A DNA stretch of 64,000 nucleotides from Macrotis lagotis (taxonomy: Eukaryota; Chordata; Mammalia; Peramelemorphia; Peramelidae), in contig NC_133659.1 in NCBI RefSeq assembly GCF_037893015.1, positions 14,459,158-14,523,157 of the forward strand. The letters are read 5' to 3'. The position numbers were made by a program, and so were the translations under genes. Below the pieces are notes generated by a model. That model searched no databases. It worked only from the letters and a program-made list of their open reading frames with translations, and was not told the DNA's origin. This document shows, piece after piece, positions 32,869 through 45,270 of this stretch; positions within the stretch are counted from its first letter, which is position 1, and every line of letters starts with the position of its first letter.

Positions 32869-33229
32869 TGATATAGATATAGATAGATGTATATGCATAT
32901 ATCCCTCTCCATTCATTCTAGCAATCATTTATTAAATAATATGCATAAAACCTTATGAAAGATGTTGTAATACAGACAGCAACTCAGTTCCGCCAATATT
33001 TCCCTCCCAACAATTTTGAAATAACTCTTCAAGTCAAAATATGGAGCAGCAGAGTCAGCAAAAGGTCAGATTGAGACATCTTTCCAGCCTAAAGACAATT
33101 AAGGAGATCTTCAGGAAAGGATATAAATAATCAGTGTTCAAAAGAAGTCAAAGTTATTTATAGTCATATGAAAAATGTTCTAAAATACTAACGATTATAT
33201 AAATGAACATTAATAGAACTCTGAAGTAT

Positions 33230-33835
33230 TACCTCACATTTACCAGAAATGACAAATGCTGGAAGGGTTGAGAGAGATTACATACACAAATAAACTGTTG
33301 GTGGGGTAGTGAATTGGTCCAATTATTCTGGAGAAAAGTTTGGAACTAAACCCAAAAGGCTATAAAACTGTAGCAATACTACTAATAATTTTTATAATCT
33401 ACAGAGATCAAGAAAAGGAAAATGATTTATACATATAAAGACATTTATAGCATCTTTCTTTGGTGGTAAGCAATTGGAAGTTGAGGGGTTGTTCATCAAT
33501 TGGGGAATGGCTAAAAAGTTGTGGCATATGAGTATGATGAAATTCTATTGTGCCAAAACAAATGACAAGGGGGAGTGGTTTCTGGAAAAAAAAAGACATG
33601 GCCGATCTATGTTAACTGATGCAAATTAAGGGGGAACAAGAAAAAGATGAAGAGTTAATGGTAATGTTGTCATGATCAACTGGGAGAGACTTGACTACTT
33701 TGATCAATTTAATTATCCAAGACAGTTCCAAAGGACTCATGATGAAAAAATGCTATCCAATTCCAAAGAGAGAACTTGTGACCTCTAAGTGGAAATTGAA
33801 ATATAATTTTCATTTTTGGGATATAATATAAAAAT
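33230..33835 (+). mobile_element. L1 3' UTR, sense
   Basis: GGTGGGGTAGTGAATTGGTC, GGAGAAAAGTTTGGAACTAA, GGTAAGCAATTGGAAGTTGA, CATCAATTGGGGAATGGCTA, all in marsupial L1 order. Confidence 0.85.
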
Positions 33836-34131
33836 ATGTTTTTCATGATTTCACTTGCATAATTGTTATAATTTTTTGCCTTCTCAGTGGATGAGATTAT
33901 GGTGGTCATAAGGGAGAGAATTAGGAACTCCATTTAAAAAGATAAGAATGTTAAAAGTAATTTTTTTAAAAAATCATCTACATGTTATTTTTATTCTAAA
34001 ATTTGAATGCAGCAAGTCGCATTATGAGAAAGAGATTTGTATGACAAAAACATGTTTGATACTCCAAATAAAAAGCCTACAGAAGCAATACTTTGTTGAC
34101 TATAACACAGATAGTTTTCTTCAGGGAATAT

Positions 34132-34213
34132 TTTAATGATTGAAGATTATGAGCACTATGGTTTCATAAATCAGAAAAAAAGAACATATAAAAATGACTA
34201 GAGAGAACCTTAA
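34132..34213. repeat. Direct repeat of unknown class, copy 1
   Basis: GATTATGAGCACTATGGTTT, CATAAATCAGAAAAAAAGAA, then CTAGAGAGAACCTTAA. Paired with 35671-35763 in the same orientation. Confidence 0.85.
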
Positions 34214-34539
34214 TTATAGCTTTCATTGGTTGCTGTTGTGTAATGACAGCAATTATTTACTTACAATCTGGAAGATAACAGTTGAATTGTAAGCAAGAAA
34301 GTAGTAGAGGAAATAAGAGAGGAAGTTAGGTTGTAAGGCTACAGGTGTTGCCCTGTTAGTGTTTTTACTCCTTTTGAGTTCCTTTTAAATGTTTTGTTCT
34401 TTTTGCTGAAATTTTATTCCATTGTCATTAGAAGACATGATCATGAAATCTTGACCTTGGAAAACATAAGAAGTGCTATGTGCTGTTGCTTTCAATATTA
34501 TGCTCCATCTCTTAGCTCCATGTATTTGCACACCTCTTT

Positions 34540-35190
34540 TGTTGTTCCTTCTCACTTCTACCTTCTGGATTCCTTGGCCTCTTTCAGCATTCAACTCCAA
34601 TTTCTCTTCCTGCAGGATGTCTTTCCCAGTTCTCCCTGCTGCTAGTATCTTCCTCTTAGATTTTCTTCTAAAGATTATTAATTTAATTCTTAATTCAAAA
34701 TTATGTCTTTATTCATAATTCTTAATAATATAACTAGTTTTTTATAAGCTGTTACATTAGAATGTGAGCAAGCTCCTTGACAATAGGGGTTGTGTTTTTG
34801 TCCTTTATATCTTCCTCAGCAGAAGACCTTGAAAAATGCTCTTGACTGACACCCACCTTCCTCCTAACTTTCCCATTTCTGTTAAGGGCATCACCATCAC
34901 CTTTGTAGTCCAGAGGTAAAGCTTTCTCTTCACCTTCATCACTCCCTGGATCTACCTGGCCATCATCTTGTCACTGTGATCTCTTTAATATCTCTTCCAC
35001 TCATCACCTTTTCTCAGCTTATAACACAACTTTCCCAATGCATTCTCATGATCTTTCATCTGCACCATTGCAATGGCTTCCTTTTCAACATCCAGACTCT
35101 CTCTCCTTTCCAATCCTTCCACCACACAAGAGCCAAACTGATATTCCTAAAACTTTGGTTTGGCCAGGTCACTTCTTCCTCACAGGAGAT
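34540..35190 (+). repeat. Two L2 LINE fragments, sense
   Basis: 34540-34840 is an L2 3' end (GCAAGCTCCTTGACAATAGG). 34840-35190 is L2 body text (CTGCACCATTGCAATGGCTT, GAGCCAAACTGATATTCCTA). Several overlapping open frames here are repeat-derived. Confidence 0.75.
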
Positions 35191-35670
35191 CACAAATATG
35201 AAACATGGGTCAAAAATATAGAGGATTCACAGAAGGCTCGTGTAGAACTGGAAAGCTCTAGACATAGCATCACAAAAATGAAATTAATCATATTTGATCA
35301 TAGGAAAGGAGTCATTACTAATGTAGGTAAATCATTCCTGACTCAACTGCCTAGTTGCAAAGATTGAAATTAGCATGAAGTTAGAGCAAAAAAAAATACA
35401 AAATACAAATTTAATAAATTTAGCATAAATTTAAACAATGCCAACCTGATCTGTTTTAAGTAAGTTATTGGTCATGAAAATTGGACAGGGGCAGAAGAAA
35501 GGTCAGACATCTATTACTAAGCCATACAGTTTCACATAGTAAATCAATTTTCACAAAAAGAGAATGAAAAAACCTACTAAATTTTTCCATTCTCAAATTT
35601 AGATTCATTAAGTAGAGAGACACAGGTTTAGTCCATAAACTTGCTTGCAAAATTTTACAGAGATATGGAA

Positions 35671-35763
35671 TATTTTGATGATTTAAGATTATGAGCACCA
35701 TGACTTCATAAATCAGAAAAAAAAATGGAGAACATATAAAAAAGGTTAGAGAGAGCCTTAACT
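35671..35763. repeat. Direct repeat of unknown class, copy 2
   Basis: GATTATGAGCACCATGACTT, CATAAATCAGAAAAAAAAAT, then GTTAGAGAGAGCCTTAACT. About 85 percent like copy 1, 1.54 kb away. Confidence 0.85.
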
Positions 35764-36773
35764 AAACAAAGTCATCTGAGGGCATTTAAAGGATGGAACT
35801 AGAGGGATGACAAAGGATAAGGGGAAAAAATGGTCTGCCAAGATTTTTGCCATCATCATCAAGAATAGTGAAGCAAGTAGATCTAGGCTCTCAAAATCCA
35901 ACCCTGGATTGGGTAGGATATATATGGAAAAGCAGCCGAATTAAATCCAGCGTATCTATGCTAGAGGTAGCATCATTGTAAGGATATTATATTGAGGGTT
36001 CTACTCCCATGGTATCCGAAGGAGTAAACAAATCCAAGGTGTGAAGGAAAAATTCTGAAACTTTATTAATATAAAAAATGGAAATCACAAGAATGTTAAC
36101 CACAGAGCTATACTTTTACTTTCCCATCTACATACACACAAACACACAAATATGAGAATAAATTTACATGGACATTGAAACCATCCCTGAGGAGGGTATA
36201 AGAAAGGAAACAAGTCAAATTGAAAGCCATTTAAAAGCTGTATTCCACATAATATAATATCCTTATTGCATTACAAGGGTCTGAAAGATGCAAAGAATAC
36301 AAGCTGTTTACTGTTTTACTATGTAAAAGAACTTGATTTAGTAAAACAAAACATCATATAAGACTTCCTTTTCCAATAAGGTGTCTCCCACCCACACATC
36401 CAAATTATGCAAGATTCCTTGAAAGATATAAGAACTGAGCCCTCCATGTTTGATGACTCTGGTAAATGTTCATGTTAAGATTTAAAATAAGGAGACATTT
36501 TCCTGCTACTGGTATGCACTATTTTCATGGAGGAGTTCCAATGAAGAATGCAAATTGAAGAGTTACAGTGGTAGATGGTGAAGTCCTCCCAATGTTTCTG
36601 GTTGTGAATGACATGGGACTGATTGCATTAAATTCTAGAGAACCTTCTGGATGAAATCAACATTCAAAAGAGAATGATCTTCCACCTTACAGAGAAAAAA
36701 ACATCAAATGCAGAAAGAATTCTGTTGTTAAAAAAATGACATGCAGGTAGATGAACAATCTATCCATATAATT
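35764..36773. other. Intergenic, no recognised feature
   Basis: AT-rich, unique-looking sequence without coding signals. It might be the inside of an unrecognised old element that includes the repeats at 34132 and 35671. Confidence 0.35.
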
Positions 36774-37043
36774 AGGGCAGCTAGGTGGAATAGTGGATAG
36801 TGCATGGTCTCGGATGCAGGAGGATGAGAGTCAAATCCAGTCTCATACACTTGACTCTTACCACTCTGATTTCCTAGCATCCAGGGCCATCTTCAATCAT
36901 TCTGATTCATACCTGACCACTGGACCCAGATAATCTGGAGGAGAAAGTGAAGCTGGTGATTTAGCACAGCCCCCCCCCACTCACTCAAATCCAATTCATG
37001 GGCTTGTCATGGCATCACCTCCCTGATGTTGGTGGATTCTTTG
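36774..37043 (+). repeat. WALLSI-type SINE, sense
   Basis: AGGGCAGCTAGGTGGAATAG head, CCACTGGACCCAGATAATCT, GAGGAGAAAGTGAAGCTGGT and CATCACCTCCCTGATGTTGG tail. Confidence 0.9.
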
Positions 37044-37414
37044 TTCTGTTTTAATGCTCTCAAACTTCTCTCTGAACCACAGTTCCATCTATCCAACATA
37101 AACAATCTACTCGTGGTGTGGAATGATTACGAGTCATGGAATAGAAGATCTAATGAGAATTAGAAAGGGGTGACTACTCATTCAGTAATGGAGAAGTAAA
37201 GCATAGGTTGCCATAGACAACAAGTAAGGAACTAAGAAGAAAAACCAAAGTAGAGTCTAACATCCAATAAATTTATTGTCAAAAAAATGAGTTGGTCATA
37301 TGTCTAGAGTGCAGGATGTGCAAATGGACTGCCACATGCTCCACTGTTATTCCTGAGATTGCACAAGGAAGTTAGAAAGGTCCCAGTAGGTTGGGTACCC
37401 CTTCATGGTGATGA

Positions 37415-37712
37415 TGCTGATGATGTTTGGCCTTCAGTATCAAAGAAGACGACGACATCAGGGAGGTGATGCCATGACAAGCCCATGAATTGGATTTGAG
37501 TGAGAGGGTGCTGGGCTAAGTCACCAGCCTCACTTTCTCCTCCAGAGTTATCTGGGTCCAGGGACCAAATATGAATCAGGATGCCTGGAGATGCACTGGA
37601 TGTGAGACAATCAGAATAAGTTCACACAATTAGTAGGTGGCAAGTGTCTGAGGCCAGATTTGAATCCCTGTTCCCTTAATTCCAAGCTCCAGTGTACCAC
37701 CTAGCTGCTCCT
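37415..37712 (-). repeat. WALLSI-type SINE, antisense
   Basis: ATCAGGGAGGTGATGCCATG, CAGCCTCACTTTCTCCTCCA, TCTGGGTCCAGGGACCAAAT, and at its head ACCACCTAGCTGCTCC. It forms an inverted pair with 36774-37043; about 50 bp are exactly complementary. Confidence 0.9.
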
Positions 37713-38059
37713 ACACCCTTATGACAAACTGCACAGAATAAGGAGGCAAAGGTGGGCTGGGAGCTTCATCACAGGATGGAACACCCACATAAATCATTGA
37801 CTCATTGGAGGTTATTTTTATTACTTGTCTTGGTGCATGGTGGTTTCCCTCCAGCTGAATGGAAGTTCCTTTTTATGAGATTCATTATTTTCACTATTTG
37901 GAGTATAGTTATGTTACTGAATGAATAAATGGATTATAACTAGGAGAAATGGATGGAATGTACAATTTGCATACCTTCAATAGTCATTCATAGCATTCAT
38001 ATGGAAAAGAGGGTGATGTGGGTCAGATGTCAGTATGATTAGGTGAATTCAAAAGTTGT
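37713..38059. other. Intergenic, no recognised feature
   Basis: No gene or clear repeat seen. Confidence 0.4.
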
Positions 38060-38925
38060 TGAACAGCAGGACCCAAAGGTGTCAGTGTGGAAGGAGGGTG
38101 CTAGTGAAATGTTCCAGGGACAGTGCTTGGCCCTGTGAAATTTAACATTTTTGCCAATAACTCAAACAGAAATGTAGAAAGAATGATTATCAAATTTACC
38201 TTTTAAAATGTTGAGAAAGATACTAATATGAATTTTTAACCTGGGTCCATGGAGTGTTTTATATTTTGATAATTGAATTTCAATATAATTGGTTTCTATT
38301 ATAATCTTATGTATTTTCTTTTAAAAAAAAACAATTACTTTGAGAAGGAGTCAACAAACTTCATTAAAGTAGTTCAGGACACACAAAAATGGCTAAGAAA
38401 GTATCAGGATCCATAAAGAGCTGAATAGATTCGAGTAATGGACCAAATCTAATAAGGTGAGATGTAACAGAGCAAAACAAAACGTCTATTCTTAATTTAT
38501 AACAAAAACATCACCTTCAGAAGCACAAGAAGGGGAAGTGCAGCTAGACAGCAGCTCAAGTGCCTAAAGAGTTGTAGTTTTTAATGGCTGGAAAACTCCA
38601 TGAGTCAACAGTGTCTCTTGGTGAAGAAGAAAGCTTCTGTGATCATAAATTTCACATTATTGAAAGGAATAGTGATTCCTTTCACTCTGGGAGGGGAGTG
38701 TCTCACTGACTTGATCATGGGAACCCAACTGGAGTTTAGTCATAAGATCTGGGCACTAGATTTTTGGGAAGGATCAATGTTCTCCCTCCTTCCAAATGGG
38801 AGAGAAGTCAGGAAAGGACAATTAGGGTGGTGAAAGGATCTTGACTCTATCCTACACGAAGGTCAGTTGAAAGATATGGGTGTATTTCCTTTGGAAAAAG
38901 AGTTGGAAGGGACATGACAGTTGAC
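38060..38925 (+). repeat. CR1/L3-type LINE fragment
   Basis: CAGGGACAGTGCTTGGCCCT, TTGCCAATAACTCAAACAGA and ATGATTATCAAATTTACC are decayed CR1/L3 reverse transcriptase text. Later wording such as GTTGGAAGGGACATGACAGT belongs to its 3' part. The open frame at 38600-38833 is inside it. Confidence 0.55.
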
Positions 38926-39095
38926 CTCAATACTTGAAGGCCTAGGATTGACCCAAGGCCTACTTTTGATACAGGTTTGTTATGTGATTTAGGAGAAGTG
39001 ACTTAGTTTCCCAAGTCCCTCAGAAAGTCTCTAAGTTGCTACAGATGAGTTGCTAACCAGCACTGGTGTAGGGAAGTTCCACACCAGGAGTTTTA
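38926..39095 (+). repeat. tRNA-derived SINE fragment
   Basis: AGTGACTTAGTTTCCCAAGT, AAAGTCTCTAAGTTGCTACA and GGTGTAGGGAAGTTCCACAC match a marsupial tRNA-SINE also seen at 53995 and 56776. Confidence 0.6.
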
Positions 39096-39489
39096 TACAC
39101 TGAAGAAATCATTGGTCATACCCATTTATCTCCCACCCTGCTATAAAAAAAAGAATATGTGCAAATAATAATTTGATTCTTTCTATTCAGTTTCATAGGG
39201 AAGAGCTAGGAACAGTGGAAAGAAGATACTAAGAGGACACCTTGGGATTGATGTAGAAATCAATTAATAATTAGGCCTAGGGGATAGGAAGGTAACACAA
39301 AATTCAGCGGACTGGAATAACATCATTTCAATCAAAAAACATTTCTTAAGCACCGTCTATGCATCAACCATTGTATTATGCACTATAGCTCATCCTGCAG
39401 CTAATTTGGTAATGACTTTTGTCAAAGGTACACCTCATCTCCATCTTTCTCTGGGTCCTACTGAACTTCTATTCTTTGGAAATCCTAAC

Positions 39490-40165
39490 TTTCTAAGACT
39501 ATCAACCGTACATCATTTCTTGAAGAATATTGGAGTTAAATTATGAATCTTTGTTTCATAGGAGAAACACTGAGTCATTAAAAGAACTTTGCAGTTTCTC
39601 AAAATGATGCTCTCCATTTTCTTTTATTTGATTTTAGCTTGAATTCTTTGTCCATTTACAGCATCTACCTAAGAGATATGTAAAAGCTAATTAACTCCTT
39701 AAATTGTCCAACTAAATACATATCATGATTCAGATAATGGATATTCTTCATCCACTTTGTTTTTATTGAGTGGATAGTTAGGGTATTTTTTTCTCCTTTG
39801 GAATGGCTATTTCTCTCAATTAGGAGACATGACTTCATGAGATCACAGCAATGTCATCTGCAAACAGGAGCAGCTGGAGAACCTAATCATCTATAGGGAA
39901 CCCCTCTTCAATTTGTACTCTGTACTGGATCTCTTCCATGACAGTGGCAAACACATTTGGCAAACATATGTCTGCCTGTCTTATGTGTTGCCTGCTATTA
40001 ATAATCAGTCATCAAACACGGTTATGCCTGTTGTTACATCTTTCAAAGAATCTTATGTGATTTGACATATGCTTGGGAGGAACCTTTCCATATTTTGAGG
40101 TGGAGTTTTCCCTCTACCAAATCAAATCCTTTTTACAAAATTATAATCATCAAAGATAAAGAAAT
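39490..40165 (-). mobile_element. RTE-type LINE fragment, antisense
   Basis: The complement of RTE reverse transcriptase: CAGCAATGTCATCTGCAAAC covers the A-D-D block, and further blocks are GGAGCAGCTGGAGAACCTAA, ATCTTTCAAAGAATCTTATG, TCCCTCTACCAAATCAAATC. It is another copy of the family at 22500, in the opposite orientation. No frame survives. Confidence 0.75.
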
Positions 40166-40584
40166 ATGCATGCAGACTTCCCCATTGTGTCCTCACTCAA
40201 GGCACACCCTAGCCTAGGATCTCATTTCATTCTCAGTTCTATGGCTTTCTGACTCAGATCTCTTAGAATCTTTATAAAATGGAATGACTATCACTGTATG
40301 CCTCTTTTTGCAGGCTCACCTCAAAGGGACGACTCCAATTCATGAATGCCCTAATCAACAAATTCATCCCTAATCAATTCAAACCAACCCAAGTCAATGA
40401 ATCAGTTCATTCCCAAGGAGTGAGGCTTAAGGAGATGTCCTCATCCTTGATGAGGTGTTAGTGAATGAAATCCACGAGATGCTTCTCAAGTCCTCCCAAG
40501 ATGATTATCAATAGCAAGTCCATACTCCGTTTAGGAAGATACTAAATTCCAAACTAAGGCTCACCTCTTTGTAAATGTAAAGGA

Positions 40585-40725
40585 TCAAAACTTTTGAGCT
40601 GGAAAGGACCTCAAGGGCCATTTTGTCCAACCCCCCGATTTCACATTTAGAGAAAATGAGACCCAGAGAAGAGAAATGATGGACCAAGATCACACTGGCG
40701 GTAAGTGGTAGAGTCAGGGTGACAT
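40585..40725 (-). repeat. MIR/MAR SINE, antisense
   Basis: GAGCTGGAAAGGACCTCAAG, GAGAAAATGAGACCCAGAGA and ATCACACTGGCGGTAAGTGG. Confidence 0.75.
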
Positions 40726-40884
40726 TAATTAATCCCTTATGAATGGATAGCTGGAATTCCTTTACTTTCCAAATATTCTAAGGGTGAGAATAAGGGATAA
40801 AAGAATCTGTCATAGTTCACCTTCTGTTCTTCTAGTCCAATGTGTAAGATGGTGGCACATCCTTTTACTTTAAAAAGGTTCAAA

Positions 40885-41035
40885 AAACTTGGGTTCAAAT
40901 CTTCACTCTGCAACGACTACCTGTGTGACTTTGGGCAAACCCCTCAGTTCCCTGAAGTTTCTTCATCTGCATAATTAGGGATTGAAGAGAGGATCCCTAA
41001 GGTCCCCTTCACCTCCAAATCCTACGATCATTTGT
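40885..41035 (+). repeat. MAR-type SINE, sense
   Basis: CTTGGGTTCAAATCTTCACT, CTGTGTGACTTTGGGCAAAC and CCTAAGGTCCCCTTCACCTC. Confidence 0.75.
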
Positions 41036-41399
41036 AAAATGGGTTCATTCAAATACTCAAATGGGTCTGTGGTCTCCTTGATTCAGAAATTCCTGCCAAC
41101 AATATGGATCAAAACCTATCCATACCTGTCCATTTTATACTAATATCCATATCTCTCCATATGTTTTCCAAAGTTCTGGGGTCTTCCTCATTTTCTCCTA
41201 ACATGACCTCAGAGTATAGAAGCAGAACATTCAGACTGTTCATTTTTGTGTTACAAAAATTGCATTTTCCACCTTCCCTCTGAATGAAAGTGTTTTCTAA
41301 ACAATAAGAGATGAATGGTTATTAAGATACTGATTGTTTCAGAATGAATCTAGTGACTGGAGAAGAGCATGTTTCTGATCCTGGTCACTAGTCTCTTTA

Positions 41400-41525
41400 C
41401 CTTCTCTCCATGAATGAATAAGTCAGTTCTTTGAGACCAAGGACACATATTCATTATGCTCATTATATCCCTAAATCTCCAGTGCCCTAGCATATAGTTG
41501 GTGCTTAAAAATATTATTGACAAAA
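41400..41525 (+). repeat. L2 LINE 3' end
   Basis: CTTTGAGACCAAGGACACAT, CCCTAAATCTCCAGTGCCCT and TAGTTGGTGCTTAAAAATAT. Confidence 0.6.
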
Positions 41526-42939
41526 AAATGATGTGGTTAAAGCAAATTACAGCTCCTTTGGTTTTCCTTGAAAACACAGTTGAAATTGCTTAATCTAAAG
41601 GATCTTTTAGACTAAAATATTCAGAGCAGACTTTTTGGAAAGAAAGAATTGGCATCAAAGTAGCAGCTTATTGAATGGGCAATGGAGGAAGAAGTAAGAG
41701 TACATGGATACCAAGGTAAAATACTGCACCATAGGAAATAATAAATATGAGGACAGAGATGCATGGGAAAACATATGAACATATGAAGGGACAAACTCTC
41801 AGAACAAGGAAAAAAAATTAGTCATGATGCCTACCACAGTATGAAAAGGAAAAATTCCATCAACAACAAATTGAACATCATGTCATTATCATGACCAAAG
41901 TTAGTCCCAGGGAAGAGAGGAGAACATTCACACACTGCCTGAGGGACAGAGGTCACAAGCCATGGGGAGGACCAGCAAAGGCTTCATCCTTGAGACAGAG
42001 GTGTGGCTGAGGTTGGAGTTATGGGTAAGGAAGGTTACCTATAGTGGCAAATTTGGTGGGTGTTTATTTACCTTTTGCAGAAATCCATTTTTTAATTATC
42101 TTTTGAAAATTCTTTGTTACAAGGGATAGTTCCCTCCAAAAGAGAAGATGGAGTGGTGAAGGGATGTAAAATTAATGAAAGAATGAATGAAACATTTTTT
42201 ATTAAGTATGTAATGTTAGAACTACAAATAAAAAATTAAATAATCCCAACATTCAAGGGGCTCATATTTGAATGAGGACAACACTTTGAAAGGATTTCAG
42301 TAGCACATCAGATGGAAAGGTCTTTTGGTCCTTAGGGTGGAGCAGCAAAACAGATGGTAATGACTTTTTCATGTCATTTCCATTGATTAATCCCTTATCA
42401 GCTCCTGATCCGAAGGTGTTAATGAGAATTTTTGTTTCTGGGTCTTCAGTAGCTCTGGATGCAATCCCTGAAGAAATGATTGCCAGTCTGTGGCTCCACA
42501 GGGTTCCTTCCTGGGAAGACGGCTCTGAGGACTGACTGGGTTTGAGTCAGAACTGATGGTCTAGCTGTGATTCTTGGATTCTTCTATTCGTTACTGAAGG
42601 ACAAAGCCTTCCACCTCAAGATGACTGTGCAGGAAGTGAGACCAGTCGTCTGGACAGTGTTGTTATTTCCAAGGCTCTTGCGTTCGGGCTCCAATGCTGT
42701 CTCCATCAAGTGGACCTTAGTGGAAGCAGTAGCCAAGGCAGTGGGGATAGCTTTTCTTGTCTGGCAGCTGCCTTCATCTCTCCCATCTCAGGTTGCTTTA
42801 CCTCATTAGTGAACTTAGAAAATAGACCTGCATACCCGTGTTTTCACACATATGTAATCTACCTATACCTATCTAAATCTATATCTATCTAAATATCTGA
42901 ATTTTTTAAAAGATAGATTAGGATCTATTTAGCATCTTA
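41526..42939. other. Intergenic, no recognised gene
   Basis: Part of 41640-41930 may be decayed L1 3' text. The open frames at 42567-42892 lack family features. Confidence 0.35.
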
Positions 42940-43600
42940 TTAATAACTTTTACTAAAATATGGCTCCAGAAATCATGGGGGGCAGAAGTGAGTGTGTCCC
43001 TAGCACTTCATGAAATGGAAGGCCAAACTAGCGTTGGCATAAAAAATTTTCAACAGCCTAGGAGATCAGGGTGACAGACAGCGTAATTATCAGCCCCTTT
43101 CAATGTTACCTAGGCCATAGGCAGCTTTAACAGCCAGCTTTTTTTTTTTCTAATGTGATCCTTAGGGACTCAAACAGATGTTTTCATTTTATAGGAATGG
43201 GAGGAAAAAAGAGCATTCCCCTCATCCACCAGGAAAATATGCGGCCGTACAAAGTGTTAACCTCGTTTGGATTTGAACTCTCATCCTCCAGAGCAAAGGC
43301 AGACCTCCTCTTGCCAAATGTCAGCTCAGCTGTGAGAAGTGTTTTAAATCATATTTGGATGTAGGCTGCACTGTTAACTAGCAAACGAAGCTCAGCACAC
43401 ATATGCTTTGAGTCGCTTGGGCTTCAAATCATATGATCCCCTCTTTGTCTGCAAGACCTTTTGATGTTCACTCCCAATATTAAGTTTCTCTGTTTTTAAT
43501 AATCGCCGATTCCCTCCTCAATATAAATGTCAGGACCAATACTGAATGTTAATCTTTAAAGATCAAACGGGAAGAAAGAGCCTTGGGTCTGAAGTTGGGG
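42940..43600. other. Unique-looking block, candidate conserved non-coding element
   Basis: About 650 bp with no repeat wording, balanced composition, several CpG (GCGGCCG at 43240) and motif-rich text such as CATATGATCC and AATCGCCGATTCCCTCC. Its nature is inferred only from its contrast with the repeat-laden flanks. Confidence 0.35.
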
Positions 43601-43859
43601 ATTGGAATTCCTGAAATTTCTTACATGGAAAATTCAGAGAATCCCCTTCTTCCTTCGAGCTAGATCTCAAGCATCACCTATTTTTGTTCAGGGGAATTTA
43701 ATGTTTCAATTAGAAAACATTTATTTTCTTCCCATGTTCCTGCTCCTGTTGAAAACAAAAGCAAACTCTTATGAAAAACCAACAACAAACATGCATAGAT
43801 GAGCAAAACAAATGTCCCTATTAGCCTTGTCGGAAAGGGTCGAACTCTGAGTCAGTCAC

Positions 43860-44135
43860 CCTCTGTCTCAAGGATGAAGCTTTTGCTGATCCTCCCCACG
43901 GCTTGTGGCCTCTCTCCCTCAAAACCTTGTATTTAGCTACTTTGCAGTTGTATGTCTTTATTCTGTTTATATTTATTCTGTATGGAACCTGCAGGTGTCA
44001 CTGTATCTATGCCCATGCTCCTCAGAAGGAATTCAATCTGGGTCTGAGAAGGCATTGTTGCACACCTCATCTTCCCATCTCTAGGGCTTAGCACAGTGAA
44101 GGGCATACGGTCGGTGCTTAATAAAAGCGAACAAC
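43860..44135 (+). repeat. L2 LINE 3' end, sense
   Basis: GAAGCTTTTGCTGATCCTCC, TAGCTACTTTGCAGTTGTAT and CTCTAGGGCTTAGCACAGTG, ending GGTGCTTAATAAAAGCG. Confidence 0.75.
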
Positions 44136-44282
44136 TCATGTTACATTAGGATGGCCTCTGTTAAAAGTAGACTTGAAGTGATGGTTGATGTGGAGCATTT
44201 TGCAAACTTGAATTGCTCTATGATTTCAATTTCCAATATTAGCAGTAGCAGTAATCAGTGGTGATAAGGAAAGGAGTGATGG

Positions 44283-44565
44283 ACTAGGAGTCTAAGGACC
44301 TGGGTTTGAATTCCTTCTCTCAATTTCACTTCCTCATGCCTCAGTTTCCTCTTCTGTAAAATGAAGAAGTAGGATTAGATGACCACTCAGGTCCTTCTAA
44401 CCCCAAATCTGTGGGTTTGAGAACTGAAAGGACCTATGGGATCATCTAGTTCCACCCTGTCTCCACCCATTTTACAGATGAAGAAACTGAAGCTGAGAGG
44501 AATTTGATCATCAAGGTTCTGTATGTCAGAGGAAGGACATGAAGCCTTCTGGGCTCTGAGCAACC
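44283..44565. repeat. MAR SINE (sense) next to MIR (antisense)
   Basis: Sense part 44283-44413: GACCTGGGTTTGAATTCCTT, CAGTTTCCTCTTCTGTAAAA. Antisense part 44415-44560: CATTTTACAGATGAAGAAAC and TGAAGCTGAGAGGAATTTGA. Confidence 0.75.
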
Positions 44566-44899
44566 TCTCTGGGGAGTCTACATATGGGACTGAAATGTTT
44601 AAGAAAACCAAACTGCCTTTCATTCCACTTCTCAACTGAAAGCATCGAATGGTGACCAGAATTCTGCAAACACGTGGCACTATGGGAATGCAAGGGGAAG
44701 GTTCAGAGAAAAGAGTTCTTTTTATGTGGGTTTCTCAGCTCACATTCTTTTAATTTGGGGTCTTGACAAATACCGGTTTTCCGAAGGCACCACTTAGGCT
44801 TTATGCACTGAACTCCAAGCACAAAGAATCATCCACAAATATTCTCACCCAGGTGAGAAAAGATTTTAGGCTTTAGGACTGAGCAGGGTCTCAGAGAAT

Positions 44900-45270
44900 G
44901 TTTTAAACCATTCATTCATTCATTGGCAGAAGCATTAATTAGGTGCCTACTGCATGTCTGGCATGGCAAGAAGCACTAAGGCTACAGAGCCAAAAACAAT
45001 AAAACTCCTGTCCTCAAGGAGCCTACACTCTACCGGGGAGAAGAGAGGCAGTCTAGAGAGGCAATGGACAAAGTAAAAGATGAATAGTGTACCCTAAGGT
45101 TCATTGCTGTAGGATGAGCACGACTCCTTTTCCCAATTCAATTTAGCAACTCAAAGAGTTTTAGAGAGTTGTCTCGAGAGGTTAAGCAATTCCCCCAGAG
45201 TCACCTACGGATCATGGTGATACTTGAACCCAGGCCTTTCTGGCTAAGAGGTCAAACTTTCTCTTCACTT
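44900..45270. repeat. Ancient repeat followed by MIR antisense
   Basis: 44900-45080 carries TGTCCTCAAGGAGCCTACAC. 45140-45262 carries AGTCACCTACGGATCATGG and TTGAACCCAGGCCTTTCTGG. Confidence 0.6.
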
